Positions 52,996 to 63,660 of a stretch of 64,000 bases of DNA are shown piece after piece (the first letter of the stretch is position 1; every line of letters begins with the position of its first letter). The DNA comes from Cladopsammia gracilis. Taxonomy: Eukaryota > Cnidaria > Anthozoa > Scleractinia > Dendrophylliidae. Location: positions 883,501 through 947,500 of the forward strand of contig JAJGOT010000216.1 of the NCBI GenBank assembly GCA_022457155.1. The letters run 5' to 3'. The notes beneath the pieces were generated by a model, which made no database searches, was not told the origin of the DNA, and saw nothing but the letters and a program-made list of their open reading frames with translations. The position numbers were made by a program, and so were the translations under genes.

Positions 52996-55900
52996 TCAGT
53001 TGGCCGTGTGAAACTCGATTGGTTCTGTGTGGATACCGTCTGGCAGCACCCAACGCTTGTCGTAGTAGGCGCTGAGGCCCAGCTTGTGCTGCTGATATGT
53101 GAACATGGCCCCGTTGTGCATTCGAAAGCCCTTGTTGGTGGCCATGTCCCTGCCCCCTTGCAGGGCTCTTTCGTACCTATCCCAGCGAAGCTCGTTCTGC
53201 TTCTTGTTGACGCCCTTGGAGGACATCTTGGCCCCTCCGCCAGCCTCGTTTTCTACGTAATAACACTTGCTGCACAGGGCGATGGCCCGTGTACCTTCCT
53301 TCTTAAGCTTGAATAAGCCCAGCTCTCTACCGCTCCACTTGTCCCACACCAACCAATTCTTCTTCCCAGCCTCGAACTGGTCGCGAAGTTCTGGGCGAAC
53401 TGCTTCTTCGAGAGTGTCGTGAGCAAGAGCGAAGTACATGCTATCTGTGTCCATCTGGATAAGCTCGAAGTCGCGCCTGTCGATGAAGTAATCAAGGAAG
53501 TCGTAATAGAACTCCAGCATGCGGTGCTTGGCAAGTTGACACACAACAATGCCGACTTGAAAGGGGCGGTCGATTGTGATCTTTTGCTTGCGCAGCTCGA
53601 TCTTGTAGGCCTCTCCGATCTCTTCGAGGTCTTCGAACAAGGGTGAGCGGAGATTCTTGTCGACCTTGTCCTCGTCAGTTGTGTACAACGTTCTTGTTTG
53701 CCGCTCCACGGCTTCGATGAACTTGCCGTACGCACTGTTGCCAAGCAGCTTGAACACTTCGGCAAGCAGTGCCTTATCCTTGTCAGCATCGCCTTTCCTT
53801 CGGTTGTCGGCGACCTCGCGAACGAACCAGTCGAAGAGCTTTTTGGGTCTATAATCGATCGTGCGGTAGACTGCCGTGATCTTGAACCCACTGTTGAGGT
53901 ACCATTTCAAGAGGGTGCGTAGATAAGCATCTTTTTCGCTGACAACACACCCAGAAGCTTTTTCTGATCGGGAAAGCGGGTTCGGCCACTTTCTTGGAGG
54001 TAAGCGTGCATATGCTGAGGCACGCATTCGTTAGGCACTGGTTGGTTGATGAAGAACGGGGGAAACTCTTCGAACTGCTCCCACAACTCTCGAGGGACTT
54101 CGATGTCCACCTCCGCAAACTCGAACCACCTGCCTATGAGAAGGGGAAGGGAAATATTGCTAGCCGCTTGTACCGGGTCATTGTAATGCACAACCTTCTC
54201 TTTACCACAGGGCATCTCCTGCAGCATCGTGCTGGGGTAAAGAGAATTCGCATCGAACCCCACAACCCGTTTCGTGATGCGGGCTAAGTCGTATTTGTGA
54301 AAGCGAATGCGGGTTTCACCGCGCACGTGTTTGCGAGTGAAGACCAGGCTTGGCCCTCCAACCACAGCCCCCTTCAGCATGGCGTATGCTTCTGAGCCGG
54401 GCGCGTATAGTTCTGGAGCCCTGCGGCCCCGTCCCCCTCTCAATGAGCCTCGCAAGACGTATTGCATTGATACTCCTGGCAAGGAGACCGCGTCTTTGAA
54501 GATGTCAACCCCGAGGCTCGTGTAAAAGCCCTTCATCGTTTGGAGAGCTTCGAGGAAGGGAGACACGTCTAGATTGTTGTAATACTCCAGCCAGTCTCCG
54601 AATGTCTGCATACCTTTCTCGTGAAAGATGCGATTGCATTTCTCGTGCTCCTTGGGAGAAAGAACAAAGGCGTTTTTGAGTTGTGAGTACCAGCACTCGT
54701 ATGGGGGGAGTCCAGGGTAATCAAGCTTGTCAGCACTGTCAAACCACTCGTATGGGAGCCAGGACTTAGTCTGTGTCGCTCCATACATCTTGACCCACCT
54801 ATCGTACGTAATACCTGGGGGCAAATAATTCACGATGTCCAAGAACTTGTAGCTGGGAGTGTTGATGAACATGATGCGTCCCTGTTTCTCCGCGGCGAAG
54901 ACCTCGTTCTCTTGAGCAAAGTGAGAAACAAAGTACTTGCGGATAAGCCTGAGATCGTAATGCCCTGAGTTGAAGCCGACCACAGGGACTTGGTTGCACC
55001 ATTTGTCGATGAGCTTGAGTTGCTTCTCAGGGAGATTCTCAAGGTCTGGGGGCATATATTGGTCAGCCACAGCCTCTCGGATGGTTTCGGCACGCCACTC
55101 AAGGGAGGCATAAAACAGCCCGATAAGCTCGTCAGGGTCTTTGGAGCAAATGTACTCAGGCTCAGGGTTCAGCGTGTCGGCAATGGATACTGAGATGGGC
55201 ACATGTTCGCTTTCATAAGAGAGCCAGTATGTCGGACGAGCTGCGTTGGTCTTGTCCTGATACGCTTCGAAGTCGTAGACGATCGCGTGTGGATAAGTTT
55301 TGTTTCTTTTCTGTGGGCAACGGTCATTCAACCAGGGGTAAGGCCTTTCATGCTCCCACCTTTCAACCACGGTGTAACCGGCGTCTCGAAGCAACTGAGT
55401 TTGTTGCAGAGTCTTTTGGTAAGCAACCATCCTTGTGATTGTGTTGCCCCTTCGGTCAACATATACAACTTCGTCCCTCGTGCCCTCGGGGTAACACTCC
55501 TCGCAACCATGCCAGAAACAACCGTGAAACTGAAAAACTGTCCTGCTTTCTGGGTGATAGCCGTCGACTGGGGCCCCACAAATATAGCTCTCACCGCCAT
55601 GGCCACATCTGTGATGGTGAATGTGAATGCCGGCCTGTTTCGCCTCCCACTCGAGCCAGCACACTGCCTTGACACCGAAACCGCCTTCTGGGTAAAAGGC
55701 TTTCTCAAAAGCTGACTCCGGAGGGAGGACACGTTTCCCAGGACAGTCGAATTTTGTTTGACCTCGAGTACACGTCTTGGCGTGGCGAGTTAAATGACAA
55801 GCTTGTGTGAACCTCCCCCCACACTCACCACAAGTGTAATTGTTTGTGACTTTATTGAGATTGGTGATCAAGAAGGCATGGCCTGCATAGATACCGACAG

Positions 55901-56773
55901 TCATGGTTGAAGCGCCCACCTTGTCGTAATTAGCAGGGTTGTGAGATAAAAGGAATTCACCATTCGGGAGAACAAGGTAGGCGGCAATGCCTTGCTTGAA
56001 ATGCTTTTCGATTTTGGAAAAGTGCGCAAAGTTAGCTGGTCTCGAAGCCCCGGATAAAAGGCCAAGAAGCTTTCCGCGAGTTCTCTGGTTCTGCGGGTGT
56101 TGCGATCTCTGCGAGCTCCTCGATGGACAGCCAAGCAACGAAAGAGACAAAGATTATCATTGAAATTGTCAAGGGCAATGACTTCTCTTTTATTGCGAAG
56201 CCAATCAGGAAGCCACCCGAGGCCTATTTGCAGCGGTTGTCGATCAAGCACGACTTTTAGATCAAGCAGGACAGTGCATTCGTAAACCCATTTGGTGTCA
56301 GGCCTGTTGAGGTTTGCGTTTTGAAGACGAAGCTCTTCCTGGACTTGCAACCACTGTCGTGTCTCGGAGAGAGTGGCTAGCCAACGACTGTAGTGGCTGT
56401 TTTGATAAAACTGCCTCAACTCCTCGGTTTCAGTGTTTCGTAACTCGACTGTGAACCGTAAATTGATTGCATGCCGTGTGTGAACATTTTGTTTGATTTT
56501 GTTCAAAATTCTGGCGACAAGGGGTTTTTCGAGATCATTGATTAAACGAAACCGGATTATTCGTCTGCCGCGGTCAATCCATCGGTCAACCCGATCATAG
56601 ACTTGAACAAATTGTTCAAAAGCTAACTCCTGTGGGTTGTTTTGAGGCTCGACCTCAGCATTATTGTCGTCGGCAGGCTCGAACCGCTCAAGATTTCGTG
56701 CCTGTTCGTCCAGCCAGGCAATCAGATCGCGTTGATCGTCATCACGGTGTCTTCGTTGTCGGGGTTGCGCCAT
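52996..56773 (-). pseudogene. Protein-primed type DNA polymerase B, two frameshifts
   Basis: About 1,258 residues. ATG at 56,773 has TATATACGCA just before it and CAATTGAA 35 nt upstream. The N-terminal region holds NDNLCLFRCLAVHRG (residues about 206-219), like an OTU-type cysteine motif. The frame shifts near 56,040. Then a CGECGGRFTQACHLTRH zinc finger (about 55,830), a Vsr-like nuclease pattern VDGYHP...FQFHGCFWHGC (55,570-55,500), ExoI YDFEAYQD, ExoII FNSGHYDLRLI, PolA FDANSLYPS (54,257). After a shift near 53,915 come motif B KLLGNSAYGK and motif C MDTDSMYFA (about 53,450). All catalytic residues are present. It replicates the element. Confidence 0.88.
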
Positions 56774-56808
56774 TGCGTATATACAAGGATTTTACCTTTC
56801 TTCAATTG
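56774..56808 (-). promoter_or_regulatory. CAATTGAA-class promoter of polB
   Basis: On the minus strand CAATTGAAGAAAGG starts at 56,808, then CCTTGTATATACGCA runs to the ATG. It is the TIR counterpart of the 41,401 promoter, so the two outermost genes share a promoter by virtue of the TIR. Confidence 0.65.
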
Positions 56809-57115
56809 GTTATGTCTAGCTTGCCATTTGCGGGCGGCTCGGGCAAAAATGCATTTACCCCACCCCTCTTAAGTAGAGGTAAAATTTCGAAGAAATTTAC
56901 ACGTTTTTTAAAGGCGGGAGCCTTTGAAATTACCAAAACTGTTGCAAATTTAGCCGCGAACACAGTTTATGAGTGCTCTGATCCGTCAAGTAGTGAGTGG
57001 GGGATGGCTCAAATACAGTTTTTTCGAGGCCGTTAATTCGCGGGTCGAACTTTAGTGAGACCCGCGAATTAACGGCCTCGAAAAACGGTATTTGAGCCAT
57101 CCCCCACTCACTACT
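56778..57115. repeat. Right terminal inverted repeat
   Basis: Reverse complement of the left TIR with a few substitutions (for example CTACCTAAG against CTACTTAAG) and a short indel before the CAATTGAA box. Confidence 0.9.
56989..57115. repeat. Terminal palindrome, right end
   Basis: 127 bp, loop GAACTTTAGTGA, the exact reverse complement of the left loop, so both ends read outward identically. Confidence 0.9.
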
Positions 57116-58350
57116 TGATGTATAGTGACGGTAGATTATGTCTAGTGATGGTAGGTGATGTCTGGTGATGTTGGATGATGCCTAGTGATGATGGATGATG
57201 TCTAGTCAGTCTAGTGATGGTAGAAGATGCCTAATGATGTTAGACGATGCCTGGTGATGGTAGGCGATGCATAATGATGGTAGATGATGCCTAGTGATGC
57301 TGGATGATGTCTAGTGATGTTTGATAATGTAAAGTTTCGTTGGATGATGCCAAGAGATGGTAGGTGATGTCTAGTTACGTTGGATGATGCCAAGAGAATA
57401 AAGATGATGTCTAGTGATGCTAGATTATGTCTAGTTACGTTATATGATGCCTAGTGATGCTAGATGATGCCAAAAGTTCGTAGGTGATGTATAGTGATGG
57501 TAGATTATGTCTAGTGATGGTAGGTGATGGCTAGACGTAGTGACCTTGGATGATGTCTACTGACGTTGGATGATACCTAGTGATCGCAGATGATGCCTAG
57601 TGATGGTAGGTGATGTCTAGTGATGGTAGATGATGTCTAGTGACGTTAGATGATGTATAGTTACACTGGATGATGCCAAGTGATAGTAGGTGATGACTAG
57701 TGATGTTAGATGATGTCTGGTGATGTTGGATGATGTCTAGTGACGTTGGATGTCTCGTAATGTTGGATGATATCTAGTTACGTTGGATGATGCCTAGTGA
57801 TGCTGGATGATGTTTACTTACGTTAGAAAGTGAGATGCCTAGTGATGCTGGATGATGTATAGTTACGTTGGATGATGCCTAGTTATGCTGGATGATGCTT
57901 AGTGATGCTGGATTATGCCTAGTGTTGCTCGATGATGTCAAGTTACATTGGATGATGCCTAGTTACATTGGATGATGCCTTATTACGTTGGATGATGCCT
58001 AGTGATGATGAATGATGGCTAGTGATGCTGGATGATGCCTAGTTATGCTGGATGATGCCTAGTGATGCTGAATGATGGCTAGTGATGCTGAATGATGCCT
58101 AGTGATGTTGGATGATGCCTAGTGACATTGGATGATGCCTAGTGATGCTGGATGATGGCTAGTGATGCTGAATGATGGCTAGTGATGCTGGGTGATGGCT
58201 AGTGATGCTGGACGATGGCTAGTGATGGATGATGATGTCTAGTTACGGTGGATGATAACTAGTGATGGTAGATGATGCCTCGTGATATTGGATGATGTCT
58301 AGTTACGTTGGATGACGTGGAGTGATGTTGGGTGATGTCTAGTTATGATT
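57116..58350. repeat. 20-bp satellite tract 7
   Basis: Continuation of tract 6 right of the Polinton, with long stretches that also match tracts 2 and 6 at higher order (for example around 57,530-57,780 versus 3,350-3,600). Confidence 0.92.
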
Positions 58351-58369
58351 GGTGATGCAACTTGGCGGC

Positions 58370-58500
58370 GATTTTTGGGAAATCGCAGCAAATATCGCAC
58401 CCGAATCGCACCGAAATCGCCGCCCGTTTAAACATGCGACAAAAGTTGCATTGGAGAGCACGACGAAAATCGCATCAAAAATCGCATGTGTAAATGAGCC
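58370..58500. repeat. GCGATTT-type repeat, partial
   Basis: Dispersed segment with AAATCGCAGCAAATATCGCA and GCCCGTTTAAAC, related to 62,750-62,910 and 31,910-32,040. Confidence 0.55.
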
Positions 58501-58689
58501 TTTAGGGTTCAGCCGGTTTTAAGTTTGTGATGATTTTGCGGGCGCTGGCCCTCTCGAACTGGATAAAACATTTGAATGAGGCGCTGGTCTTTTGTGTGTT
58601 TGAAATTTGTTTGGTTTAATTGGCACTTGCCCTTTTTCATCTGATGAGCACTTTAAGGTTGCTTTGGTACTGGCTTTTGAAAGTTGTGA

Positions 58690-59155
58690 GCATTAAAAAC
58701 GGGCCTGACACAAGGAAAAGCATAAGCGGAAGCATAACAGCACTTGTGTCCATTAAAACGGGCCTGACACAAGGATAAGCATAAGCGAAAGCATAACAGC
58801 ACTTGTGTCCATTAAAACGGGCCTGACACAAATGAGACACAAGGATAAGCATAAGCGGAAGCATAACAGTACTTATGCCCATTACAAATGGGCCTAACAC
58901 AAGGATAAGCATAAGCGGAACCATAACAGCAGGTATATCCAATGAAAAGGGGCCTGAAACAAGGATAAGCATAAGCGGAACCATAACAGTACTTATGTTC
59001 ATTAAAACGGGCCTGACACAAGGATAAGCATAAGCGAAACCATAACAGTACTTATGTCCATTAAAACGGGCCTGACACAAGGATAAGCATAAGCGGAAGC
59101 ATAACAGTACTTATGTCCATTAAAACGGGCCTGACACAAGGAAAAGCATAAGGGG
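58690..59155. repeat. Minisatellite, about 59-bp unit
   Basis: Seven or eight tandem copies containing AAAACGGGCCTGACACAAGG and GATAAGCATAAGCGGAAGC. The minus-strand ORFs of 147 and 69 codons are products of the repeat. Confidence 0.85.
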
Positions 59156-59159
59156 AGCC

Positions 59160-59350
59160 ATAATAATACTAATGATATTTATTTATACAGGGTGCGTTCT
59201 CACAGAACGTGGTTTTCAGAACGGCCCTGTTCAAAAAAATACATACAAACAGTAAGACAATACGTGATAAAACGTTAAAATTGCTACATGCCTAAATGCT
59301 ATCTAAATGTAAAGCGATATTGGATAAAAATCTAAAAATTGCTCTTTATA
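59160..59350. repeat. Dispersed 185-bp repeat, copy 2
   Basis: Matches 5,937-6,120 with a few differences but lacks the 60-bp inverted arms. Confidence 0.65.
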
Positions 59351-59454
59351 CAAAATAATGCTGTCTGGATGTCATAAAATACTATAAAAATTAATCAAGT
59401 ATGTTTGATATGATTACAAAAATTGTACTTTCATTTTAAAGAGTAAAATAGATT

Positions 59455-59794
59455 TTGTTTCCTGTATTTCAGGGCTTAGCTTGTTAAAATCGAAAGCTGC
59501 CTGATATGGAATTTCTGTTTTCCCCAGTTCATTCTGGGAGCAGGAAGGTGCATAAGCAAAATAAGAAGCAGCATATGCAAAATAATCCAAATTTTCTCTT
59601 TTTCTTATACTTCCGCTTATGTTTATGTTTCCCTCATAAGAGTAAAAATAAAAATAAACTTTAATAAGAATAATAATCAAAAAACACGGAATGGAGAATC
59701 CGGGTATCGATCCCGATACCTCCCACATGCCGCATGCAAACTGAACATTTCTTCTCTTTGGGCAACTGTGTGCTTCATTTTAAAATTTCGGCCA
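59455..59794. repeat. 340-bp direct duplicate, copy 1
   Basis: Appears identical to 63,661-64,000, from TTTGTTTCCTGTATTTCAGG through a truncated tRNA-Ala. The window ends inside the second copy. Confidence 0.8.
59693..59750 (-). pseudogene. tRNA-Ala 3' half relic
   Basis: Acceptor 3' side and T-arm are present. The anticodon region is scrambled (CACATGCCGCATGCAAACTG on the plus strand) and the 5' half is absent. Confidence 0.75.
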
Positions 59795-60300
59795 AATGAA
59801 CTTTAACTGTACTTGTAAGCTAAATTTACGTAACAACCAGGTAAAAACGGATTCATTGTGAGAGAGGTAGTCACTGCCACATTTTCTGAAATCTTTCTTC
59901 TTTGGCTTCAGCGCATTACATACATCAATGACATGAGATTTGTTAGTGCATAATAATAAACTGGAGCTTTAACAATTAAATAATTTCCCAATCGTTGGCG
60001 TAACATCATTCTTAAAACGTTTTGTTGGCCTCGGCGCATCAATCATATGAGGGTTTTTAGTACATAAAAAGACACAATGGAGCAAGGAATTAAGCGGTCA
60101 AGCACTCTGAGTGTCATTCCTTTGGTGAAAATGTTATATAAACAAAGTTTGATCATTTTGGATCGGCTAGCTATTTCACAAGCTTTTAAGAGCTTAATTG
60201 TTAATTACAATTAAAGTTTAAATAGTGAAAAAACTTGTTTTAAATTTTTTTATCATTCATATCAAATGTGGTTGTGTATATACAACAACAGCGAAAAAAT

Positions 60301-60372
60301 GGAGAATCCGGGTATCGATCCCGGTACCTCCCGCATGCTAAGCGGGCACTTTACCATTTGAGCTAATCCCCC
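60301..60372 (-). tRNA. tRNA-Ala(AGC)
   Basis: Best AGC copy: consensus acceptor with G3-U70, TTAGCAT loop, perfect T-stem. One D-stem substitution (GGGCACTTTACC on the plus strand) is tolerable. T-run terminator follows. Confidence 0.85.
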
Positions 60373-60576
60373 AGTCGGTGCTGAAAACTCTCGGTTTATT
60401 TGTAATATTCGACCCTATGTGCCTGGCTAGTTTGGAAACTAAAATTAAGTAATAGGATTTACATAACGAAAGAAGTAGTAGCTGCTGTATTATTTCTGAA
60501 ACTGTTTTTCAGCTTTGGTGCTTCACATCAAGAACGGATTGTTAGGTCAACCAAAAATAAAATACTAATAAAGGCT

Positions 60577-60648
60577 GGAGAATCTGGGTATCGATCCCGG
60601 TACCTCCCGCATGCAAAGCGGGCGCTCTACCATTTGAGCTAATTCCCC
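60577..60648 (-). tRNA. tRNA-Ala(UGC)
   Basis: 72 nt, TTTGCAT loop, 5' end GGGGAATTAGC, one T-stem/acceptor change (AATCTGGG on the plus strand). Confidence 0.75.
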
Positions 60649-60794
60649 TATTCGTGGATGTAATCTCACATAAGATACCCACATCCTATTATACCTTAAT
60701 TTATAGACTGGTTGGCCAACTCGATCCGAGTGTAAGCTAAAATAAGGTAAAATAGTTTTGTTATGGAAAAGGTAGGCGCTTCTACAATATTTCT

Positions 60795-60842
60795 GAAATT
60801 TCGCATGCGAAAAGGGCGCTCTATCATTTGAATAATCCCCCA
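60795..60842 (-). pseudogene. tRNA-Ala(CGC) relic
   Basis: Only D-arm and anticodon-arm remnants (CGCATGCGAAAAGGGCGC on the plus strand); the unit's amplified dead copy. Confidence 0.55.
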
Positions 60843-61153
60843 TGCAGTCGACGGCTATTTTTGCTATTTTAAAAAAGAAACCTAACTGCGTGTCATACGT
60901 AAGTCAACATTTCACCCTATTGGACTTGTTCAGCCACCTCGGACTGAGTTAATTTAAGCTTGATTTCTGAAGAGGATATTAAAAATGTGCTCAAAGTCAA
61001 AGAAGTAGTTGCTATGAATGTGAATATATGAAAATCAAGTAGTTGCTGAAAAGTTGAGGTAGTTGAAGTAGTTGCTGTTGTTTATTCGCATCAAATGAGG
61101 TTGTTGATAATAAAAATTATTATTATAAAAATAATAATAAAAAAACACGAAAT

Positions 61154-61163
61154 GGAAAATCGG

Positions 61164-61197
<34 letters not shown>

Positions 61198-61225
61198 GGC
61201 GCTCTACCATTTGAGCTAATCCCCC
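61154..61225 (-). tRNA. tRNA-Ala(CGC), weakened
   Basis: 72 nt, TTCGCAT loop. One anticodon-stem mismatch (CTCGCGC on the plus strand), one T-stem change and 3' end ATTTTCC. Confidence 0.6.
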
Positions 61226-61745
61226 AGACACTAAATATTTCTCCTCTTAGGTAACTTTAAGTTGAGTTAAAACAGATTCATTATGAGAGAGGTAGTCAAT
61301 GCCACGTTTTTTCTGAAATCTTTCTTCTGTGGTTTCAGCGCACTACATCAATGACATGCGATTTGTTAGTGCATGAAAAAAGATTGGAGCTCTACCAATG
61401 AAATAATTCTCCAACGCCTGGCTAAAGATCATCCTTATGATACTTTATTGGCCTAGCCTCAGTGCATCAAATCACGAGGGTTGTTAGTACGTACAAAGAC
61501 TCATTGCTGGAGCAAGCGAAACGGTCAGGCACTCTGAGAGTATTTTAAACTAATATCAAACAGCTGTTGATCCATTCCTTTGGTAGAAATGTTATATAAA
61601 CAAACTGATCATTTTGGACAGCCTAATTATTGGTACTAAGCTACAACTATTTAAAAATGGGTTTTCAATGTAAAAAAAGGTTTCGTTGTATCACTTCATT
61701 ATTAAATGTGGTTGTGGATAAACAACAACAACAGCGAGAAAAAAA
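61226..61745. repeat. tRNA-block flanking repeat
   Basis: Matches 21,240-21,960, 24,600-25,050 and 30,420-30,920. No gene. Confidence 0.6.
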
Positions 61746-61746
61746 T

Positions 61747-61816
61747 GGATAATCCAGGTATGTCAGGTATCGATCCACATGCAAAGTGGGCGCTGTACCA
61801 TTTGAGCCAATCCCCC
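61747..61816 (-). pseudogene. tRNA-Ala(UGC) pseudogene
   Basis: The T-arm is rearranged by a small duplication (GGTATGTCAGGTATCGATCC on the plus strand) and part of the variable region is lost. Confidence 0.7.
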
Positions 61817-61877
61817 AGACACTGAACGTTTCTCTTTTTAGGACAACTATATGCCTTGTTTTTATTTCGCCCAATAG

Positions 61878-62028
61878 AGGGTTTTCACTCACGTGTCCTT
61901 CAGTCCTGTGGGACTCAAATGACAAAGCCCATGGCGGCCATGTTGGTGCACATAACAAAAGAAGTTCATTAAAATTCTTTTGTAGGTGTGCACCAACATG
62001 GCCGCCGTGACGTAACGTGAAAACCACC
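61878..62028. mobile_element. MITE with GGTTTTCAC termini
   Basis: GGGTTTTCACTCACGT at the left and ACGTAACGTGAAAACC at the right, with inner pairing between GGCGGCCATGTTGGTGCACA and its complement. The empty site is seen near 31,055. Confidence 0.7.
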
Positions 62029-62029
62029 C

Positions 62030-62625
62030 ATTGAACTAACGAGTTGCTAATGCTGTGCTCACATCAGCACCGAAACATATTTACACACTGCATCACCCTT
62101 CGTTACAAGTGAGATTTCTCCACAAAATCATACATCAAGTTCAAGCTGTATTTGTTTCGGTTCATGTGTAATTATAAAGATTTTATGCCACATATGCAGC
62201 TTAATGCCTGCCTCGTAAAACAAGATAATGAACAACTAATAAGAAATTGAAATTGCAAACATATTTGGACGACATTTGCGCTAAAGTGTTTCTTCTGGCA
62301 TAGATCGAAACTACCTCGTGAGGTTGCTTCAATCATTCTCAGAATGAACATGTTTCGATCATGATTCGCGCAATGCGCCGCCTGATGTGAACACTTTTCG
62401 TAGTGAAACATGTTTCATTCGTAATCAGACTTCAGTGACATGTTTCATGTTTTTGTTGTTTCATTTCGTGGGAATTGGCATCGGTGCTCTCCTTCAGCTG
62501 GCCAAGCCACTTCTTTGGGATACGCTTTCACTCTTGAAAAGTCTAAAATTGATTGGGTGTTCCGGAGCTATGATTGGTTCATCGAACCATATAAGGTCAT
62601 TATGAGAACATTCGTTCCCGCCCAC
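62030..62625. other. Anonymous DNA shared with 31,060-31,460
   Basis: Long similarity (GCTGTGCTCACATCAGCACC, GTGTTCCGGAGCTATGATTG) to the region after the tRNA at 30,930. No gene recognised. Confidence 0.5.
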
Positions 62626-62629
62626 CCAT

Positions 62630-62910
62630 TTTTGTGCAATTTTTGTCGCGCGCAAGTTGCATCTTCCAATCGCATGTGTAAATGGGCGGTGATTTCTGTG
62701 CGATTTGGGTGCGATTTGTCGCGCGATGTCGCAGAGGTTTCGAACATGTTCGAAACACGATGCAACTTGCCGGCGATTTTTGGGAAATCGCAGCAAATAT
62801 CGCACCCGAATCGCACTGAACTCGCCGCCCGTTTAAACATGCGACAAAAGTTGCATTGGAGAGCACGACAAAAATCGCATCAAAAATCGCATGTGTAAAC
62901 GGGCCTTTAG
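62630..62910. repeat. GCGATTT-type inverted-repeat element
   Basis: Dense GCGATTT and AAATCGC words in opposing halves with GTGTAAATGGGCGG and GTGTAAACGGGCC ends; a MITE-like structure. ORFs inside are not convincing. Confidence 0.55.
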
Positions 62911-63660
62911 GGTTCAGCCGGTTCAGTTTGTGATGATTTTGCGGGTGCTGGTCCTCTCGAATTGGATAAAATATTTGAATGACGCGCAGGTCTTTTGGTT
63001 GTTTGAAATTTGTTTGGTTTAATTGACACTTGCCGTTTTTCATCTGATGAGCACTTCAAGGTTGGTACTGGCTTGTGAAAGTAGTGAGCATTTTAGAAAC
63101 GGCGCTGACCATTAATAATTAGCGAGCATATTAACGATGGCGCTGGTCCTCTGAGAAGATGGTACAGATCGCGTGACGTTGGTGCAAGTTTCAAGCGAGT
63201 GTTGGCATAGTATTGGTTGGATACTATAGAATTTTGATTGTTTCCAGAGGACAGGACAGGGCTTATAATATTTTATTGTGTGTTCTCCATTTATTTCAGG
63301 TTGTTGGCTCATAAAGAAGACTGGAACTCTAACAATGAAATAATTTCCCAATCGTTGGCGTAAGATCATTCTTAAAACTTTTTGTTGGCCTCGGTGCATC
63401 AATCATATGAGGGTTGTTAGTACATAAAAAGACACAATGGAGCAAGGAAAGTGGTAAGGCACACTGAGTGTCATTCCTTCGGTGAAAATGTTATAAAAAC
63501 AAACTTTGATCATTTTGGATCGGCTGTAGCTATTTCACGAGCTTTTAACTGGAGCTTAATTGTTAAAAACAATTAGTTTAAAAAGTTTAAATAGTAAAAA
63601 AAAGTCTTTTATCATTCATATCAAATGTGGTTCAACAACAGCGAGAAAAAAAGTGGAGAA

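Larger units (their letters stand above)
41091..57115. mobile_element. Maverick/Polinton element, 16,025 bp, full length
   Basis: Bounded by inverted repeats beginning AGTAGTGAGTGGGGGATGGC and flanked by TGATG at 41,086-41,090 and 57,116-57,120. Because the flank is a TGATG-rich satellite, a 5-bp match is weak proof of duplication (Polintons usually make 6 bp). It encodes PolB, RVE integrase, packaging ATPase, major capsid protein and an exonuclease plus accessory proteins, a virus-like gene set. Some genes are open and others carry frameshifts or stops. No adenain-like protease was recognised. Confidence 0.93.

Noticed and set aside
53253..53891. 212-codon minus-strand ORF inside polB
   Set aside because: Ser/Arg/Thr-rich shadow of the polymerase frame, which carries motifs B and C.
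41086..57120. A firm 6-bp target duplication for the Polinton
   Set aside because: Only TGATG (5 bp) matches, and it is a motif of the surrounding satellite, so the duplication cannot be claimed with confidence.
58637..59080. 147-codon and 69-codon minus-strand ORFs with a repeated peptide
   Set aside because: They arise from the roughly 59-bp minisatellite whose unit happens to be open in these frames; nothing indicates a gene.
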